A stretch of 64,000 nt of DNA from contig JAIOPN010000051.1 of assembly GCA_021413865.1 (NCBI GenBank), positions 41,077 to 105,076 of the forward strand. The letters are read 5' to 3'. Of the stretch, positions 61,028 through 64,000 are shown piece by piece (position 1 is the stretch's first letter; every line of letters begins with the position of its first letter). The translations under genes were made by a program, and so were the position numbers. The DNA comes from Planctomycetota bacterium (GTDB lineage: Bacteria > Planctomycetota > Phycisphaerae > Phycisphaerales > Phycisphaeraceae). The notes under the pieces were generated by a model. That model saw only the letters and a program-made list of their open reading frames with translations, did no database searches and had not been told where the DNA came from.

Positions 61028-62917
61028 TCACCACCAGAGCCACAACCGCACCGTGTCCACGAGGCGGTGGGAGAGGATCCAGTAGATGGGCTTGGAGCCG
61101 ACCTCGATCTTGGCGAGGCCCTCCATGCCGGGGCGGAGCCAGATCGCGGGCTGGTCGAGCGAGGCGCGGACCTCGAAGGCGTTGACGGTCTTGACCGGGC
61201 CGGCGGCGGGGACGACGTGGTTGACCACGAAGTTCACGGTCTGGTCGGGGCGGCTGCGCGTCGCCAGTTCGCCGTGCTGGCCGGACATGAAGTTGATGAG
61301 GTCGGCGTCGCGTTCGTCCACGTGGATGGTGGCGACGAGTTCACGCAGGGGCGACACCTCGAAGAGCTGGTCGCCCTGCTTGACGACGCCGCCGATCTTG
61401 TCGCGCCACGAGCCGCTGAGCACGTAGCCATCGACGGGCGATCGGATGGTGCCGGACTCGATCTCATAGGTGAGCAGGTTGATGCGGGCCATGGCCTGGC
61501 GCTTGGCGGCGATGGCCTGCTCCATCTGGCCCCACTTGCGCTCGGTCTGGGCGTTGCGGCGGTCCAGTTCGGCCAGGTCGAACTTTGCCTGCGCCTCGTC
61601 GAGCTGCAGCCTGAACTGCGTGGTGTCGAGGCTCGCCAGCACGTCGCCCGCCTTGATGGGGGCGCCGGGCTCGGCGTTGACGGCGACGAGCCGGCCCTCG
61701 TACGGCGCGGGGAGGATGCGCCGGTCGTGCGACTCGAAGACAAAGGGAGCCGAGACGCGGTAGTTCCAATGGCCAAAGACGACGAACGCCAGCACCGCCG
61801 CCACGACCAGCGCACCGAGTTTCCAGGCGACGTGCTTGGGCCCGACGACGTAGGCGGCGCCGGTCTCGATGGATTTCCACGCGTGGCCCACGAGCCAGCG
61901 GTCGCTGTTGCGCCGGTCGAGCAGGTGCGGCGCGACGACGTCCATGGTGAGCTGGAGGAACTGGATCATCCCCGGGTCGAAGGGGGCCTCGGCGCGTTCC
62001 AGCGTGACCACGCCGATCCACTCGTCGCGGTGACGCAGCGGCAGCGAGAGGGCGTGGCGCCCCGGCTGGCTGCCGATGAGCCTGCGGTGGGAGTGGACGA
62101 CCGCCTGCTGGAGGACGGCCTCGGCCTGCTCGGGGACGGGGACAACGATCGGCTGCTGCTGGTCGAGGCACTCCGCCATCGCCAGTTCGGTCAGCGCGAC
62201 CTCCTCGCCGTGACGCTTGATGTGTTCGGTGTCGCTCATGGCGACCAGGCGGACCATCCGGCCGTGGATCCAGCCGATGCTCACGCGGGTGCACTTGAGC
62301 TGCCGGGCCAGTTCGTTGACGAGGTTCATCGTTGCGCCGTTGAAGCCCTCGCCCTCCTGGCTCAGGGCCAGCAGCGCCATCGCCTGCCGGACGCGCTGCG
62401 CCTCGAGCTCGCGCTGCGACGCCTCGATCCGGGCCTGGAACCCTTCATATAGACCGGCCGCCAATTCGCGCAGCGGCATCGTCTGCTGCAGCACCGCCGC
62501 GTCGCGGCACTCGGCGACCACCGTCGTCATCCCGACCACACGCCCCTTGACGCGCAGCACGGTGACAAAGACGTGCGCCCCCAGGTCGGCGCCGGCCTCC
62601 TGCGTCTCGGCCTCGATCTTGAGCACGTGGCTCACCCCGCGCTCCAGCCCCTGCTTGGCGGCCTGGGCGAGCACGGTCATCAGCGGGCTGTCCGCGGGCA
62701 CGTCCTGCTGCGGCTTCTCCGGCCACATCATCGCGATGCGCGGCTCGCCGCCCTGGTCGGCGACCCAGAGCGCGCCGTACTCGGCGGCGACGATCTTGCA
62801 CTGGATGTCCAGCATCCCGCGCTGGAACGAGGGGGCGTCCGGCGCGGCGTTGAGCTGCATGACCAGGCGGTCCCAGCCGCGCGGCCCTCGCCCGGTTGTC
62901 GTGCCGACGCTGGTCAT
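61028..62917 (-). CDS. GAF-GAF-membrane-HlyD adaptor protein
   Basis: 629 aa. Two GAF-like domains occupy about 15-165 and 195-345 (RVSIGWIHGRMVRLVAMSD, HALSLPLRHRDEWIGVVTLER). A single membrane helix is at about 370-392 (LGALVVAAVLAFVVFGHW). A HlyD-type periplasmic adaptor follows (LPAPYEGRLVAVNAEPGAPI, SPVDGYVLSGSW). Cytosolic sensing domains linked directly to an adaptor are unusual. The ATG overlaps the upstream gene's stop as ATGA. It is coupled to that gene. Confidence 0.85.
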   Translation of the reverse strand: MTSVGTTTGRGPRGWDRLVMQLNAAPDAPSFQRGMLDIQCKIVAAEYGALWVADQGGEPRIAMMWPEKPQQDVPADSPLMTVLAQAAKQGLERGVSHVLKIEAETQEAGADLGAHVFVTVLRVKGRVVGMTTVVAECRDAAVLQQTMPLRELAAGLYEGFQARIEASQRELEAQRVRQAMALLALSQEGEGFNGATMNLVNELARQLKCTRVSIGWIHGRMVRLVAMSDTEHIKRHGEEVALTELAMAECLDQQQPIVVPVPEQAEAVLQQAVVHSHRRLIGSQPGRHALSLPLRHRDEWIGVVTLERAEAPFDPGMIQFLQLTMDVVAPHLLDRRNSDRWLVGHAWKSIETGAAYVVGPKHVAWKLGALVVAAVLAFVVFGHWNYRVSAPFVFESHDRRILPAPYEGRLVAVNAEPGAPIKAGDVLASLDTTQFRLQLDEAQAKFDLAELDRRNAQTERKWGQMEQAIAAKRQAMARINLLTYEIESGTIRSPVDGYVLSGSWRDKIGGVVKQGDQLFEVSPLRELVATIHVDERDADLINFMSGQHGELATRSRPDQTVNFVVNHVVPAAGPVKTVNAFEVRASLDQPAIWLRPGMEGLAKIEVGSKPIYWILSHRLVDTVRLWLWW

Positions 62918-63783
62918 CGCTTGCCCTCCGCGGCGGCTGTCGCGCCGGTGGGGGGACTAAAGGAGACCGCCACGTTCACGCCTGCGGGCAGGCATTTGGG
63001 GTTGGGCACCTCCACGCGCACGATCAATCGGTCGGCCGCGGAGTCCGCCACCTTGCGCAGGTAAAGAATCTTCCCCTCCATCGGCTTCTCGAAACCGGTC
63101 AGCTTCGATTTGATCCACACCGGGTCGCCATCCTTGAGCGTCAGCGTCCGCTCCGTGGGGACCGCGACGTCGATCCAGAGCGGGTCGATCAGCACCAGGC
63201 GGAGGACCGGCTTGCCCGCCTCGACCATCTCGCCCTCGGCCACGGTGACCTCGTCGATCACGCCGCCCCCCTCGGGGGCCTTGAGCACGTATTGATCCGC
63301 CTGCGCCTGCGCCTGGTGGAGCTGCTCCTTGATCTCGATGCTGGTCCGCTTGGCCAGCTCGAGTTCCAGCTTCGCCACCTCCAGGCTCGCCTTGGCACGC
63401 TCGAACTCCAGCCGCGCGGCGACGTTCTTCTCGAACATCTCGCGCTGGCCCTCTTCCTCGAGCTGCGCCAGCTTCAGCTTCGCCTCGGCCGAGCGCACCT
63501 CGATGTCGCTGGCGGCGCGGATCTTGTACACCTCAACGAGTGATTGCTTCTCTTCGTTTTCGAGCTGGATGAGTGTGACGCCGGTCTCGACCGTCTGGCC
63601 GGCCTTGATGGCGATCTTCCTGATCTTGCCCCCGACGGTGAAGCCGAGCTTCAGGTCCTGGCGCGCCCCGGCGATGGCGTCGTATTCGCTCGGCGCGGCG
63701 GGCTCCGAGCGCGCCACCGCCCCGGAGGTCAGCAGGATCGCAACGGCGGTCAACAACGCGGTGGGGGATTTCATGGTTGCCAT
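62914..63783 (-). CDS. HlyD/RND-type periplasmic adaptor protein
   Basis: 289 aa with an N-terminal signal peptide (cleavage near ARS-EP). Barrel-sandwich halves LGFTVGGKIRKIAIKAGQTV and YVLKAPEGGGVIDEVTVAEG flank a long alpha-helical hairpin (about 95-165). A beta-barrel segment with GDPVWIKSKLTGFEKPMEG follows. This is the membrane-fusion protein fold that joins inner-membrane pumps to outer-membrane channels. No pump or TolC gene is visible in the window. It is the first complete gene of the operon. Confidence 0.88.
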   Translation of the reverse strand: MATMKSPTALLTAVAILLTSGAVARSEPAAPSEYDAIAGARQDLKLGFTVGGKIRKIAIKAGQTVETGVTLIQLENEEKQSLVEVYKIRAASDIEVRSAEAKLKLAQLEEEGQREMFEKNVAARLEFERAKASLEVAKLELELAKRTSIEIKEQLHQAQAQADQYVLKAPEGGGVIDEVTVAEGEMVEAGKPVLRLVLIDPLWIDVAVPTERTLTLKDGDPVWIKSKLTGFEKPMEGKILYLRKVADSAADRLIVRVEVPNPKCLPAGVNVAVSFSPPTGATAAAEGKR

Positions 63784-63896
63784 AGTGTTCCCGGAAGACC
63801 TTCTATTGTAATCGTCCCGATACGTCTGGGCACTGAAGAATAGGCGTTCCTTGGGCCGCAGGCAGGGCGGGCGCATTTGTCCTTGCTGGCGCTTTT

Positions 63897-63998
63897 TCAT
63901 TTTTCCTTGTTAGATAACCCCCTTGTGGCGGGTCTACTGGTTCTCCAACTCACCCCTTGCTGGAGCTGGTCATGGATGGCCCTGCGGATGTTGTTCCA
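63897..63998 (-). CDS. Possible C-terminus of a gene continuing past the right edge
   Basis: 33 codons are open from the edge to TGA (63899-63897): WNNIRRAIHDQLQQG and a basic tail. The fragment is too short to classify. It could be the upstream gene of the HlyD operon, 114 bp away. Confidence 0.3.
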   Translation of the reverse strand, partial: WNNIRRAIHDQLQQGVSWRTSRPATRGLSNKEK

Positions 63999-64000
63999 CT

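Overview
The window is a GC-rich, densely coded bacterial chromosome segment. It most likely comes from a planctomycete-group bacterium, probably of Phycisphaerae type. The reasons are a 23S-5S rRNA operon with no linked 16S gene, a tail-anchored Ser/Thr kinase, a DUF1844 protein, PqqD/M50/HlyD proteins, a b558-type succinate dehydrogenase, an outer-membrane LPS-transport gene pair, and several families of short palindromic intergenic repeats. The assignment rests on gene content only; no database search was run.

Layout. 1-14.8 kb is housekeeping and mixed genes: the FtsH C-terminus, a zinc-ribbon membrane protein, an orphan NeuB-type synthase, a lipoprotein, a YhcH-family protein, soluble transhydrogenase SthA, a Ser/Thr kinase, a secreted beta-helix protein, a long-chain polyprenyl diphosphate synthase, a PAS-GAF-receiver protein coupled to RsmB, and a DUF151 protein. 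15.0-18.8 kb is the rRNA operon, with tandem promoters, a boxA-like site, two nested inverted-repeat processing stems, 23S, 5S and a terminator. 18.9-22.6 kb holds rph and lptF-lptG.

22.6-34.6 kb is a minus-strand surface-glycan cluster: PhyH dioxygenase, methyltransferase, Wzm and Wzt ABC exporter, a radical SAM-pyruvyltransferase fusion, polysaccharide deacetylase and four glycosyltransferases. Most genes overlap by 4-8 bp. From 34.9 kb an ANTAR response regulator is followed by ydbH-ynbE-ydbL, an intermembrane lipid-transport set. Next come a GH4 glycosidase, an NTF2-like protein, a zinc alcohol dehydrogenase, DoxX, SppA, IspD, a TPR/HExxH protein and a class V aminotransferase. A LolA-like lipoprotein, a membrane protein and a degenerate GH2-like protein follow, then sdhC-sdhA-(membrane protein)-sdhB, a DUF1844 protein and a serine hydrolase.

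58.7-63.8 kb is a three-gene minus-strand operon. It encodes a periplasmic adaptor, a double-GAF/HlyD protein, and a PqqD-like/M50 protease/HlyD fusion. It looks like an uncharacterised envelope peptide-handling or export system and is one of the two strongest leads. The other is the radical SAM-pyruvyltransferase fusion inside the ABC-export glycan cluster.

The genes converge on envelope biogenesis: isoprenoid supply (IspD, polyprenyl synthase), lipid and LPS transport (LptFG, YdbH-YnbE-YdbL), glycan synthesis and export, and envelope proteolysis (FtsH, SppA, M50). No tRNA, CRISPR array, transposase or prophage gene was seen.
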